This document shows positions 50,630-62,639 of a DNA stretch of 64,000 nucleotides, piece by piece; the first letter of the stretch is position 1; each line of letters starts with the position of its first letter. Below the pieces are notes generated by a model. It searched no databases. It had not been told where the DNA came from and saw nothing but the letters and a program-made list of their open reading frames with translations. The position numbers and the translations under genes are program-made. The DNA comes from Mansonella perstans (taxonomy: Eukaryota; Nematoda; Chromadorea; Rhabditida; Onchocercidae): assembly GCA_037074765.1 (NCBI GenBank), contig JBAMDO010000003.1:62001-126000 (forward strand), read 5' to 3'.

Positions 50630-52188
50630 AATTGCATTAGTTAACCCTAGTGAACTGTAAATGACATGGCATACTGTAAATTTAAAAATACAGAAATAGT
50701 CGTCAAATCGGAAAAAATGTCAAATATCACCATGTGAGATTATCAGCAAATTGTTAAGGACCACCAAAGAATGTAACATGCAGTAAACCATTTATAATTA
50801 GCTTAATTGTATGAAATCATTAGACTCATGCAGAATTGCGTGAAACGAAATCTGAAATCAACTCTAAAAGCTTTTCGCGTGACAGGTAAAGATAGGCAAT
50901 TATATAAAAGGCAATTAAAAAATGAAACTCCAATCATTAAATCATCTCGTTTTGCAGAAAATATCTTTATTTAAAAGTAATTGATATATCCAACTTTGAA
51001 ATTGCTCAGATTATTTCCTTATCGCTGATATCCTTGCAATTTAATTGCTGACGAAATTTTAATTCAGAACTTAAAACAGCAAAAAAGCTTCACTTGATTG
51101 ATTTAAAAAGTATTTGTCTGATTGGATGATTAAAAGACAATTACACTCATGAACCGCTTCAGTCAAAATTGAGCACATATACCTTCTAGGATGTATTAAT
51201 TTTTGTGATATTCTCAAAAACGTTCACATTCCAAGCATTTTTATTAACTATGAAAAAAAATTAACGAAGCAATTGGTCTGAGGCATAGAAACTATGCTTT
51301 TATACTTCGGAACTAGTGGAAGCTATTCTTAGCCTGTCTAATTTCCGCGTTTTTTAGTCCAACGGCAACAAGTTTTTTCGAAAATTAGAGAAAAATAACT
51401 AACTCTGTCAATGAATAATTTTGCGATGCTTGAAACGAATTTTTAATAAACATACTGATTTCCTTTTAAATTATTTGTGCGATTACAATGTGATGAAAGT
51501 TGCTCACATTATTCTGGCAAATCGTTGAAATTTTGTCACCGTTGATATTTTATCCTAGCATCTCTCTGCAGTGATCTGTATTTCGATTGCTTATGCAATG
51601 CCTCTGCTAAATTGATAATCAAATTTTTTGCAATGCTTGTATTTTGTAATAGTGCTCCATCGACTGTTAATCCAACTTAACTACAGTATGTGGATTTTTA
51701 AAATCAAAGACCATATCAACGGAGTTTTTTATTCAAAATCTTCCAATATTATAACTGCCTATGTTAAATTACTGTAACTAATAATGCTCCGAGCTGTAGC
51801 CTATTTTCAATCTATTAAAGGACAATACGTAAATTATGGGAATAATGTAAACAACTTCTGCAATACAAACTAGAGAATACCTAAAATGGAGAGTTGTTCA
51901 GATATTGGAACAAATGAATGTGTTCATTTGCGACTAGTTCTTTCGGATTTTTCCAAAATTATTTTTGCAAGACATGCAAACCAATCCAATGGTTGATCTT
52001 ACGTGTAGTAATTGGCAGTGCTATCTCTGCTGACCAGCAATAAAGCATGGACTTCAACGTGAAGCGCAATTCCTAAAACTTTCTCAACAATTTGTCTTAT
52101 TAGTCCCGTGATGTTCTCATTCTGTCAGAAAAGATCATCAGTCTTTATTGCTTACACATTCACATTTGTCATAATATCACTTTAAAGT

Positions 52189-52829
52189 TTACTTCATGAA
52201 GTCAAGAGTGTTTTTCACGAACAATATCGGATTCTTTTCCAGAACAGACAGTCTTCCATCTTCCGCCGTATCACAGTGTGTTAGTGTTACTGCAATCATA
52301 GTTGTAATTACATCGTACCATCAAAAAAAAAATTATTATATAATCTATTTTGTATGTAATTGGAAAAAGTTGACGAATAAATTTGCAAGTTCAGATTGAG
52401 AAATTAGAATTTTGAAATAACCAATTATTCAACATTAAGTGTAAATGTGTTCAATCCTCAATGGTCTAGACATACGTTTTCCTACTTGCGTTATTATTTG
52501 GCCATCATCCCATAACGTGTTGACTGTATGGTTTGTGAAAGCACCTGCAATTGATATCAGAGTTTGTGATATACTTCCTTTTGGGATCAAATCGATATAA
52601 TTAGAGAGATTTGCTTTATGACTTTTCAGAAAATACTTTTTCAATTCACCTGTGATAATAAATTATCACTTGCATAATTCAAGATTTTGATTTCTAGCTT
52701 TTCTGAATGAACTTCTCTGAATTTTTAAAGCTTACCGGGCATGACACTGATGATGGCTTGCTGCATTTGTGGGCCCCGTCGCCCCGAACAACAGATGAGT
52801 ATAGCAAGATACACTATCAACTTTGCCAT
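52189..52829 (-). CDS. Small secreted protein, MAKLIVYL family, copy 8 (intact, 87 aa)
   Basis: Minus-strand exons 52736-52829, 52476-52544 and 52189-52289, phases 1 and 1. MAKLIVYLAILICCSGRRGP, then QMQQAIISVMP, core GAFTNHTVNTLWDDGQIITQ, tail LTHCDTAEDGRLSVLEKNPI, ending TLDFMK. As in copy 3, an extended exon 2 starting after TTATCACAG (about 52,649) would be open and in frame (ELKKYFLKSHKANLSNYIDL). AATAAA follows the stop by about 40 bases. Confidence 0.75.
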
Positions 52830-54312
52830 ATTTGAATCTGTTTATATTTTAATCTAAAATGCTACCTTTCAGAAATACAGACATTACGAAATGCACACCG
52901 TTTCATCAATTTGTTAATTTGTAAACTGTCAGCGATTTCGACTTATTCCAAATAATTTTGAGTAAAATGAAGTCTGAATGTGAAGTTGCTCAGAGCAGCC
53001 TCCGTGGCAGGAAAAGTTAAACAATTATGTAAATGAAACCGCTGTTTTGTATAAAACTTCCTGAGTAATTAATAATTAATTCATTTCCTAGGCTTGAAAA
53101 TAACTGAAATAGTTTTCAAACAACTAAAATTAAGTCTGTTTCCGATCGAGAATTCATTGATGACTTATTTCTGTAACTAATCACAAGCTGCTTTTTCTCA
53201 AAATAATTTTAGTCCAGAAATTCTGCTGAAATCATTGTTGAAACTTATAAATTAATGAGCTGGAATCAACTTCTCAATGCATATGAAGGAACAATGGATT
53301 ATTAAAGCAGAAAATAAAGTAGGCACATCATCTTGGAAAATAACGAGAAAACACAACAGAGAAATTTAATGAATTCAATAAATATATGCGTTTCCATTTT
53401 CAAAATTAACCTTTCGGTTACTGAGAATGTCAAATCTTTACTGTGAATACTAATGAGGTAAATGAACACAAAAATTGATGAAGTATTCACCTCCGCTTTT
53501 TTCTTGGATTCAAGTAATTATCCGCATGCTAATTAAAATTAATTCAGAAGTCTTAACCAAACCGAACGAAATATTTCTGCCCAATCGATTAAGGAAAATT
53601 TTCTTCTAATTAACCACTGATAGGTAATCATTCATAAGGACTGCTTCAGTCATAATTTAGCACAGCAATTATTGTTGGTATTTACAACGTTTCCCAACAC
53701 AGAGCATTTGCTTAACTAATGAAAACTATGAATGACTTCGAGAAATTAAAAAGCAGTTTTATTCTTCAAAAGCGGAACCAATGAATACAGCCTGTTTTAT
53801 GCCTGTTGTTAAGACTTTTTTTCTATAGCTTCTGTTTTCAGCATTTCTAAGGTGAGTTGTAAAACAATGGATTGGGTAGGATAAGTAGAAAGGAATTTGA
53901 TGAATAGACAATCATTAAATTAAACTTGAGCTGTCCAGTTATTTTATTTTTGAGAGATAAATTATCAGCAATCCTTTTTCATAATTTAAAGAAATATAAC
54001 CAGTTCCTTTAAACGATTTTACGGTGCCCGAAGCCAAATTAGTCATTACTTCGAAATCACTACAATTCGAATTTAAAATTGAATGTGCTGATTTCGAGTT
54101 ATCCAGATGCATGGTTATGAAGTTGTTCCACTGTTGTAGACAAATCTGTCAAATACCTGCTGTAAAAAGTTTGAAAAAATTGTTGTAAAAAGCTCTTACG
54201 CACTCTGATCTTCTTTCGGTCCTTTACGAAAGCTGCATTTGCATCTGTAAGTAAAGTTACTTCAGAAAGTTAACTAGAAATGGTAAGTTATTTAAAAAAG
54301 TGAATTTATCGC

Positions 54313-54702
54313 CGTATATTAATACAATTCCAAAGAGAAAGTTGGAAACAGAGCTTGGCAGCATCATAATCATTAAAGGCTCCAACGGTTATTTGATGCA
54401 TATTTCTTGCAAAGAGAATTTTTAAGACAACTACATATTGCCTTAAAGTTCACGGCAGACATTATCAGATGAATCACCGATGGAACAAAAATATAGTTGA
54501 AAAAAAAAACGATCCCTGTATATTCATCTAAAAATGACATTGTCAGAACAACAGAACAGGATCAAATCATACATACGTTTTATGATTCCTTTAATCTCTC
54601 ACCAACTAATTTGTGTCGCCAAACTGATTTGTCACTCGCAACATCAATTTTGTAACAGCAAATCTGACATTTTTTTGATCCTTTTTCTCCCTCTCATCAA
54701 TT
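54313..54702 (-). pseudogene. Degraded SIRT2 exon 8 and 3' flank fragment
   Basis: 54,657-54,695 read on the minus strand matches the SIRT2 exon stretch from DERE to NVKSA. The lower part matches the region after the SIRT2 stop (about 17,985-18,240). An open frame on the plus strand across 54,534-54,851 is a by-product with no family resemblance. Confidence 0.72.
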
Positions 54703-56009
54703 CAGCATGGAAAATGCTCAGTATTGTTCTAAACCAAATTGAAATTAAGTGGACATCAATTTTACATAATTCGTCGTTTACTTCATACTTCCTAAACGAT
54801 ACTGTGATGGATGAAATGAGATGTTCTTATCCAAGCGGCTGTAAATTTTAAGGCATCCGAAATTTTGGTGAATGTTGATCTCAAATTATGGTCATTGACA
54901 TTTTAATGTATTGGTTGAAAACTTTCTTTATTAATGAATTATAGATCAACATGTCCCTTCTACATTTCATATAATATTCGCTTGACCAATACTTTTACAA
55001 GGACAGCTATCGTTAGGCACTTCATCGTTCGAAGGCAATAGTTTATGGTTTACTACAAACAGAAAGTTATCACTGGTTTACTAAAATAGGAAATTATTTC
55101 TTGGTCTCTCCCAGGAAAATCTCGTGGTAATATTGTCAAGACTCAAATTTTTATCATTTTTCGCTATGAAATCGACTCTGTAAGAAAAGCAATTTCCAAT
55201 TTATGAATTTTTGGTTATTACATTATTGAGAATTTTATTCTTCAGTAGCGCAGCCTTTTTATGTTGTAAAAACGCTCTTGCAGATTTTTTCTTGGATGAT
55301 GGTACAACATGCCGGGACAAATTATTTATTGAATCCATTTAAATTGAAAAATATAAACCAAAATTTTTCATTGTCATAATCTAATGGCTACAACATTTGA
55401 TGTAAAAAAGATGAATAATCTATTGACCAATACATAATTTGTTCGATTGTCTGCCCATATAATTAATTTATTGTCAATTTTCGATTTGATTAGTTTCACC
55501 GTTAAAATTTCTCAAAACCTTTCATTCATATAGTTTTTCTTATTCTCGCAATAGTATTCAATAACCTTTCGACTGTAAAGTAAACGATCTCACATGCTGT
55601 CTAGAACTTCTCACTAATCAAGAAATTCAATAATGACGTCATTTAATTACCGCATCTTCTATTGTACCATCTCTTCTCTTATTACAGTTCCTACTTGTAG
55701 GCCAAGTTGTTGCACCATTTCTCTCTTGATTCTCTTGCCCGTTGTATGGCGTATATAAGTGAACAAATCAGCTTGGTCTAGAAGCAAGAATGGTTCAAGA
55801 CCGATTCTCTGTTACTTGTGGAAAGTTTTTCTCGCAAAAATTGATGAAATTTTTTTCAGATTGACGAATATCAAATATTCCGTTGTTGCTCAATTGTTTT
55901 TCTACCGATTTTATCAGCAAGTCTCTAAAACAATGAACACTAAATTTTTGGCGGCATTTTTACAGCAATTTCGTTTATTTTCAATTCTTAAAAAAAAAAT
56001 AGAAAATCT
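54703..56009. other. Spacer at the centre of palindrome 2
   Basis: 54,880-55,070 is the inverse of 44,540-44,740, and 55,310-56,009 repeats 38,930-39,650 directly. The frame from 55,759 to 56,016 (85 codons) ends in MNTKFLAAFLQQF and could hold a short signal-peptide-like exon, but its 39.5 kb twin is interrupted upstream. No firm gene. Confidence 0.45.
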
Positions 56010-56300
56010 GATGTAATGTGTGTCGGTCGAAGCTAATTCATTATTTTTTTAAACAAATGAATCACTTCATTTGATTATCGGATTTTGATGACAAAAAATA
56101 TATTGATTTATACTTTCAATAAATAAAACGAATAGAAACTGGTCGAAAATCTGAAGATGATCTTGAAAAATAATTCTCGAGTTACTTTGAAAATAAATTT
56201 TACAAATTACTTAATCGCCACGCCCTACAAAGATTCCTTTTCACAAAGATTCTACAAAGACTCATTCCTATTCTCCACAATAAAACCAATCCTATTTTCC

Positions 56301-56580
56301 ACAAAAAGGATCAAAAAAATGTCAGATCTGCTGTTGCAACAATTGATGTTCCGATTTTTTCTTCAACTGTATTTTTGTTCCATCGGTGATTCATCTGATT
56401 CATCTGATAATGTCTGACGTGAACCTTAAGGCAGTATATGGTTGCCTTAAAAATTTTCTTTTCAAGAAACATGCATCAAATAGCCATTGGAGCCTTTAAT
56501 AATGACGATTCCAAGCTTTGTTTTCAACTTTCTCTTTGGAATTGTGTTAATGTACGGAGATTAATTCACTTATTTCACCG
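56301..56580 (+). pseudogene. Degraded SIRT2 exon 8 and 3' flank fragment
   Basis: AAAAAGGATCAAAAAAATGT and the following bases match SIRT2 exon 8 ([16 protein letters not shown]). From 56,405 the sequence matches the SIRT2 downstream region starting TAATGTCTGACGTGAAC. The exon remainder, including the stop, is lost. The open frame at 56,157-56,417 reads another frame and is spurious. Confidence 0.75.
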
Positions 56581-58055
56581 ACTTGTATTTCTAGCAAACT
56601 TCCTGAAGTTACAAAAATATAGCTTTCATAAAAGATAAAGTAGAAGATCGAAGGGCGTAAGCGATTTTTTACAACACTTTTTTCAAACTTTTTACAGCAC
56701 CTTATTTAAGAGATTCGTCTATAGTACTGGAACAGCTTCCGTAACCTCGGAATCTGGAGAACTCGAAATGAGCACATTCATTTCTAAATTCAGGTTGCAT
56801 TGATTTCAGAGAAATGATTAATTTGACTTGGGGTACCACAAAATTAACTGTTTGAAGGAACTAGTTATATTTCTTTAAATTATGAAAAAGGATTGCTCAT
56901 AATTTATCTCTGCAAAATAAAATAACTGGATAGCTAAAATCTAATTTTATAATTGCCCCATACACCAAATTTTTTTCTACTTATCCTCCCTAATCCATTT
57001 TTTGTACCACTCACCTTTTAAATGCTGAAAAAAAAGCTGCAAAAAAAAAGGATTCTTTCGAATCTTCACAACACAAAACAGGTTATATTCATTGGTTCGG
57101 TGCTGTGGCAGAAAGAAATTGGTCCCGCCTTTGAAGAATAAAACTGCAATTTTAATTTCTCGAAGTCATTCATATGTTTTCATTAGTTAAGCAAATGCTC
57201 GGTGTTTCAGAGGTTTGGGAATATCATAAATACCAACAATAGTTGCTGCGCTAAATTTTGATTGAAGCAATCCATAAGAATGATTGCCTATCAACTTATT
57301 TAGACAAAATTTTCCGTAATCGATTGGGCGGAAATATTTCGTTTGGCTTAAAACTTCCAGACTGACTTTATTTAGCATAAGGAGAATTACTTGATTTCAA
57401 GAAAGGTAAATACTCATTAATTTGTGTTCATTTCCCTCATTAATATCCACAGTAAAGATTTGACATTCTCAGTGACACGAAAGGTTAATTTTGATAATGG
57501 AAGCGAATATATTTATTGAATTCACTGAATTTCTCTGCTGGGTTATCTCGTTAATTTCCAAGATGATGTACCTATTTTTTTTCTGCTTTAATAATCAATT
57601 TCTCCTTCATATTCATTGAGAAGTTGATTCCAGCTCATTAACTTATAAGTTTTAACGATGATTTCAGCAGAATTTCTGGACTAAAATTATTTTGAGAAAA
57701 AGCAATGTGAATTAGTTGCAGAAATAAGTCATTAATGAATTCTCGATTGGGAAACAAATTTAATTTCAGTTATTTCAAAACTATGCGTTTAGAAAATGAA
57801 TTTTTATCAAAAATTTTACACAAAACAGCGGTTTCATTTACATAATTTTTTAACTTCCCCTGCCGCGGAAAATGCTCTTAGCAACTTCATAATTCACTCT
57901 TTATTTTACTCAAAATCATTTAGAATAAGTCGAAAACACTGAAAGTTTATAAACTAACAAATTGATGAAACGGTGTGCATTTTGTAATATCTGCATTTCT
58001 AAAAGGTAGCATTTTAGATTACAATACAAACAAATTCAATTGAAAAAATTCAAAT

Positions 58056-58700
58056 ATGGCAAAGTTGATAGTGTATCTTGCTTTACTCATCTTTTGTTCT
58101 GGGCATCAGGGCCAACAGAGGGAGCCAGGCCTCATCAATATCATGGCTCGTAAGCTTTAAAGATTCAGAGAAGTTCATTCAGAGAACCTAGAAATCAGAA
58201 TCTTGAATTATGCAAGTGATAATTTATTATCACAGGGAATTGAAAAAGTTATTTTCTGAAAAGTCATAAAGCAAATCTCTCTAATTCTATCGATTCAATT
58301 CAAAAAAGAAATATATCACAAACTCCGATATCAATTGCAGGTGGTGCTTTCACAAACCATACAGTTACCACGTTATGGGATGATGACCAAATAATAACGC
58401 AAGTAGGAAAACGTATGTCTAGACCATTGAGGATAGAACACATTTATCACTTAATGTTGAATAATTGGTTATTTCAAAATTCTAATTTGTCAATCTGAAC
58501 TTGCAAATTTATTCGTCAACTTTTCCCAATTACATACAAAATAGATTATATAATAATTTTTTTTTTGATGGTACGATGTAATTACAACTATGATTGCAGT
58601 AACACTGACACATTGTGGTATGGGGAAAGATGGAAGACTGTCTGTTCTGGAAAAGAATCCGATGTTGTTCGTGAAAAACATGCTTGACTTCATGAAGTAA
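58056..58700 (+). CDS. Small secreted protein, MAKLIVYL family, copy 9 (intact, 88 aa)
   Basis: Exons 58056-58149, 58341-58412 and 58600-58700, phases 1 and 1. MAKLIVYLALLIFCSGHQGQ, QREPGLINIMA, then RGAFTNHTVTTLWDDDQIIT (one extra codon; G to D in WDDG), tail LTLTHCGMGKDGRLSVLEKN, ending MLDFMK. The possible extended exon 2 is frameshifted here (GGTGAATTG reduced to GGGAATTG), which argues that segment is normally intron. AATAAA is present after the stop (58,740). Confidence 0.74.
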
Positions 58701-59706
58701 ACTTTAAAGTGATATTATGACAAATGTGAATGTGTAAGCAATAAAGACTGATGATCTTTTCTGACAGAATGAAAACATCACAGGGCTAATAAGACAAGTT
58801 GTTGAGAAAGTTTTAGGAATTATGCTTTACGTTGAAGTCCATGCTTTATTGCTGGTCAGCAGAGATAGTATTGCCAATTACCACACATAAGATCAACCAT
58901 TGGATTGGTTTGCATGTCTTGCAAAAATAATTTTGGAAAAATCCGAAAGAACTAGTCGCAAATGAACACATTCATTTGTTCCAATATCTGAACAACTCTC
59001 CATTTTAGGTATTCTCTAGTTTGTATTGCAGAAGTTGTTTACATTATTCCCATAATTTACGTATTGTCCTTTAGCAGTATCGGAGTATTGTTAGTTACAG
59101 TAATTTAACACCGTTGATATGGTCTTTGATTTTAAAAATCCAGATGCTGTAATTAAGTTGGATTAACAGTCGATGGAAGACTATTGCAAAATACAAGCAT
59201 TGCAAAAAATTTGATTATCAATCTAGCAGAGGCATTGCATAACCATCGAAATACAGATCACTGCAGAGAGATGCTAGGATAAAATATCAACGGTGACAAA
59301 ATTTCGACGGTTTGCCAGAATAATCTGAGCAATTTCAAAATTGGATATATCAATTACTTTTAAATAAAGATATTTTCTGCAAAACGAGATGATTTAATGA
59401 TTGGAGTTTCACTTTTTAATTGCCATTTATATAATTGCCTATCTTTACCTGTCACACGAAAAGCTTTTAGAGTTGATTTCAGATTTCGTTTCACGCAATT
59501 CTGCATGAGTCTAATGATTTCATACAATTAAGCTAATTATAAATGCTTTACTGCATGTTACATTCTTTGGTGGTCCTTAACAATTTGCTGATAATCTCAC
59601 ATGGTGATATTTGACATTTTTTCCGATTTGACGACTATTTCTGTATTTTTAAATTTACAGTATGCCATGTCATTTACAGTTCACTAGGGTTAACTAATGC
59701 AATTGC

Positions 59707-60235
59707 ATAACATTAAACTACTAAGTCTTCCTTTTTTAATGAATAATAAAATTAAATCGAATTCATCATTAACTATCATTTTATTTCATTAATATTTTTA
59801 TTTACAAAATGGGATCTTTGAATAAATTAAATGATAATTGTAATTTGATTTTGGGTTTTCATATCTTCTGAACTTAATATCGTTATATTTACTGCAAGTC
59901 AGCAGTAAATATAACGATATATATTGTGACCATTGCAGTTAACCCTTCATTCTGTTAAAGTGTCAATAACCTTTTCATTCTTTTTAATGTATGCAGAATA
60001 AGCTTTCTTGACATAATTGATCATCTGTATGCTTCCATCACTTTTGCTGCTGGATATTATTTATCTGATGCTCAAAATCAGTTATCTTAATTGACAGAGT
60101 ACAAATTAACCGTTGTCTAATTACTCTTTCTACTTCACGTGATCTTTCCACATCCTTCTACTTCCGTCATTTAATTGTTATTTTTAATTTTCTCAATTAC
60201 TCATTCTTTTTACTAACATGTAAAATAAGTTTCAG
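59707..60235. other. Junction and CHK1 intron 7 copy
   Basis: About 59,985-60,235 is the inverse of CHK1 intron sequence at 47,552-47,800. 59,707-59,985 has no match that I can see. The expected CHK1 exons 1-7 are absent at this junction. Confidence 0.65.
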
Positions 60236-61685
60236 ATTTATTACGAAAAATGTTGAATGTTTGCGAACAGAAACGAATCAAAATTCCAGAAATTGAAGAG
60301 CATGAATTTTTCCTTGAGAAGATAAGTACGTCTGATTTTACTATAAATTTCGTAATCGAGAATTAATATTAATTGTGATAGTATTTTATTTATCAAATTG
60401 CTTGTATTTTAAAATTATGAAATACCGAGTGCCAAAATGATGAGGAAAACCCTGGCACAAATAGTAAAAAGTACGGATATTGCCACACTCTGCCAGGAGT
60501 TATCAATGTTGTTCCAACTGGTGAAAATCCAACGAATTTGAAGAAAGATAATAACGCTGCAGAACCAACAAACTTATTTGGAGCGATAATAGTGGATGAT
60601 CAGAAAGAACCTGATCCAAAGAAGGCCAGACTTTCACCTTCTACTAATTTTGAAAAGAGGTAACATTTTTCGGTTTCAGTTTTCTGCTTTTATTTTTGTT
60701 ATCTAACTATGCGAATAAGCGATTTTTTGTTTGTTAAGAATTGTTTCGTAGATCCTTTTTAAAATGCTTTCAAAAAAATTGAAATCTTGAAATTTATATG
60801 ATGGTCTTTTATCTTTTAATCGGTTTTTTAATTTTTGATTAACTCTTCCTCTATATATGATATTTATCGTTATCGAGTGTAAAGAAGTGATTTTCTTGTG
60901 GTTTTTTGTTTTAGTTAATTTTTGCATAAAAACATGAAACATAACAGATCTCTCCAGCAAAAAAAATTCCAATTTTTTATCAAAATAGATTTCTAAATTT
61001 AAACCATAAAACAAAATTTCGGATTAAACTTCAATTACGGCTTTTAGAATTGAATTATCAGTGGGTGCGATTTCTCAGCCAATCCTATCTCTTGATATCT
61101 CGCAGGCAATAGAGACTTGGCAAGTTGCTAAGAAAAATGTACAAAATCAACTGAGCGTACAACTGTAATTGTTTACTGGAGTGTTCCTGCTTTTGATGAT
61201 GAAAAGTTTTTTTGAAAAATTGCGAATATATTTTTCATGAATTAATGAATCTACTTTTCATAATTTTATCACCAATTCTGCCAATTTCTGGAAAAAGTTT
61301 TTTGAAAAAAATTTCTTTATACTTTGTACTTTGTACACTGGCACTAAGTTTTAGGGAATTGAGATTGATAGAACTACTGATGCAGATCTGCTACGGTATC
61401 AATCAGGCAAGCTATAATATCATAACGGCAGCTTTCCCAAGCATCAAAATTTGAAAACTTGGAAATTAAAATAAAAATCAATGTCTTTATTTTAAAAATT
61501 AGCTTTCATGCAAGTCTGATCTATTTTTATTCTCTATTTTATTTATTACAGCATCCGTTGGCACTTCTAGCGTCGTTTGACACGTACATATGTGACGAAA
61601 CGGACTGGCGAACTGATGTCAATCATCAAAAACAGAATGGATCTCAAATTCACGTGTGTGCAACGTGCACCCAATATGGTAATTT
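60236..61685 (+). pseudogene. Inverted partial copy of CHK1 (exons 8-12)
   Basis: Exon 8 copy at 60236-60325 ([20 protein letters not shown]) and exon 9 copy near 60,420-60,661, which has 50 extra bases and a frameshift relative to the gene. Exon 10 copy near 61,047-61,114 (SVGAISQPILS). Exon 11 copy near 61,210-61,409, where RELRLIELLMQICYGINQ lacks the FFSQP segment. Exon 12 copy from 61,553, with a net 2-base loss that breaks the RRMTRF frame. No kinase N-lobe exons precede it. It cannot encode a working kinase. Confidence 0.85.
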
Positions 61686-62039
61686 CAAAATTTAATTTTA
61701 AAATTAATTGAAAGAAGTCAATATAGTTGAAAAGTAAAAGAAGTCAACGAATCAATTTAAAAAGTTAACTTGAAAGAAAGAACCATCAAATCGGATTAAT
61801 TTCGCGGCGTGGATGGGCTACTTTTTATTAAGGATAAAAAATTAAAATGCGGTTTTTCTACTTTTCGGAAATAATTCCGAATTTTGCATTATGATCACTA
61901 ATTCTCATCAGTTTTTAACAGAATTAAGCGTTAAATTCTTATAAAAAAAATTAATTTTTTCTAGAACTGCTTAATTAATATGCAAAATGTAAATTCTTTA
62001 GATTGTGTAGAAATCGAGTTTTTTACGGTTTCTACTGAT

Positions 62040-62330
62040 TTTTACTGATTTCACGAACAGCATTGGATTCTTTTCCAGAACAGGCAGTCTTCCACCTTCC
62101 GCCATACCGCAATGTGTCAGTGTTACGGCAATCATAGTCGTAATTGCATTGTATCACCAAAAAAAAAATTATTATATAATCTATTTCGTATGTACTTGAA
62201 AGAAGTTGACGAATAAATTTGCCAATTTAGTTAGAAAAAAAAATTATTAAATTAGAATTTTGAAATAACCAGTAATTCAACACTAAATGGTAACAGTTTC
62301 AATCTCCATGGTCGATTTAAGACCAACTTA
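62040..62330 (-). pseudogene. Remnant of the MAKLIVYL-family gene, copy 10
   Basis: 62,040-62,150 matches exon 3 in reverse (antisense of DGRLPVLEKNPM), but the acceptor AG is changed to CG and the end of the exon is truncated. 62,150-62,300 matches intron 2, and exon 2 is replaced by other sequence near 62,310. Confidence 0.7.
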
Positions 62331-62639
62331 GGCATACTTTTAATTTGCAATATTGGGATCTGAAATTTGCTTTTCTTCTCCTGAAATGTACGTTTTACAA
62401 AACAAATACTATATCATTAATTTTTAATTTTTGTGCCATTCTAGCAAAACCCTCCTTGGATGACCTGATCACCAAAATTGGAAGGACTCTATTTATGACC
62501 TCCTGCACTACCATACCTTCTTTGAAGATTTGGTTGAAATGAATTATATTCGCGCAGAATTGGGTGAAATGAAATTTAAAATGTGAACTCAAAAAGCTTT
62601 TCTTTTCATAGGTAAAGATAACCAATTATAACTACCTGT
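62331..62639. other. No gene seen
   Basis: Short open frames on both strands, none recognisable. The end resembles the CTTTTCGCGTGACAGGTAAA region of 50,870, so this is probably more decayed duplicon sequence. Confidence 0.35.

Larger units (their letters stand above)
50630..54702 (-). repeat. Duplicon copy i: part of the left arm of palindrome 2
   Basis: The inverse of 56,157-59,706. The outer boundary is sharp (TTAACCCTAGTGAACTG at 50,640; CAGTTCACTAGGGTTAA near 59,680). Relative to the right arm it has about 500 extra bases at 51,020-51,508. It contains the gene at 52,189-52,829 and a SIRT2 fragment at 54,313-54,702. Confidence 0.8.
56010..59706 (+). repeat. Duplicon copy j: part of the right arm of palindrome 2
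   Basis: Plus-oriented unit. 56,010-56,160 is also the inverse of 43,310-43,460. It holds a SIRT2 fragment, 5' flank, the gene at 58,056-58,700 and 3' flank. The end at 59,706 corresponds to 50,629 of the left arm. Confidence 0.8.

Noticed and set aside
52196..52399. Plus-strand open frame over exon 3 of a secreted gene, also at 58,490-58,693 (minus)
   Set aside because: Antisense shadow. The sense exon has consistent splice phases and a poly(A) signal, and the antisense frame is not kept in all copies.
54534..54851. 105-codon plus-strand open frame
   Set aside because: It overlaps a decayed SIRT2 3' fragment on the opposite strand, shows no similarity to a known protein, and other copies do not preserve it.
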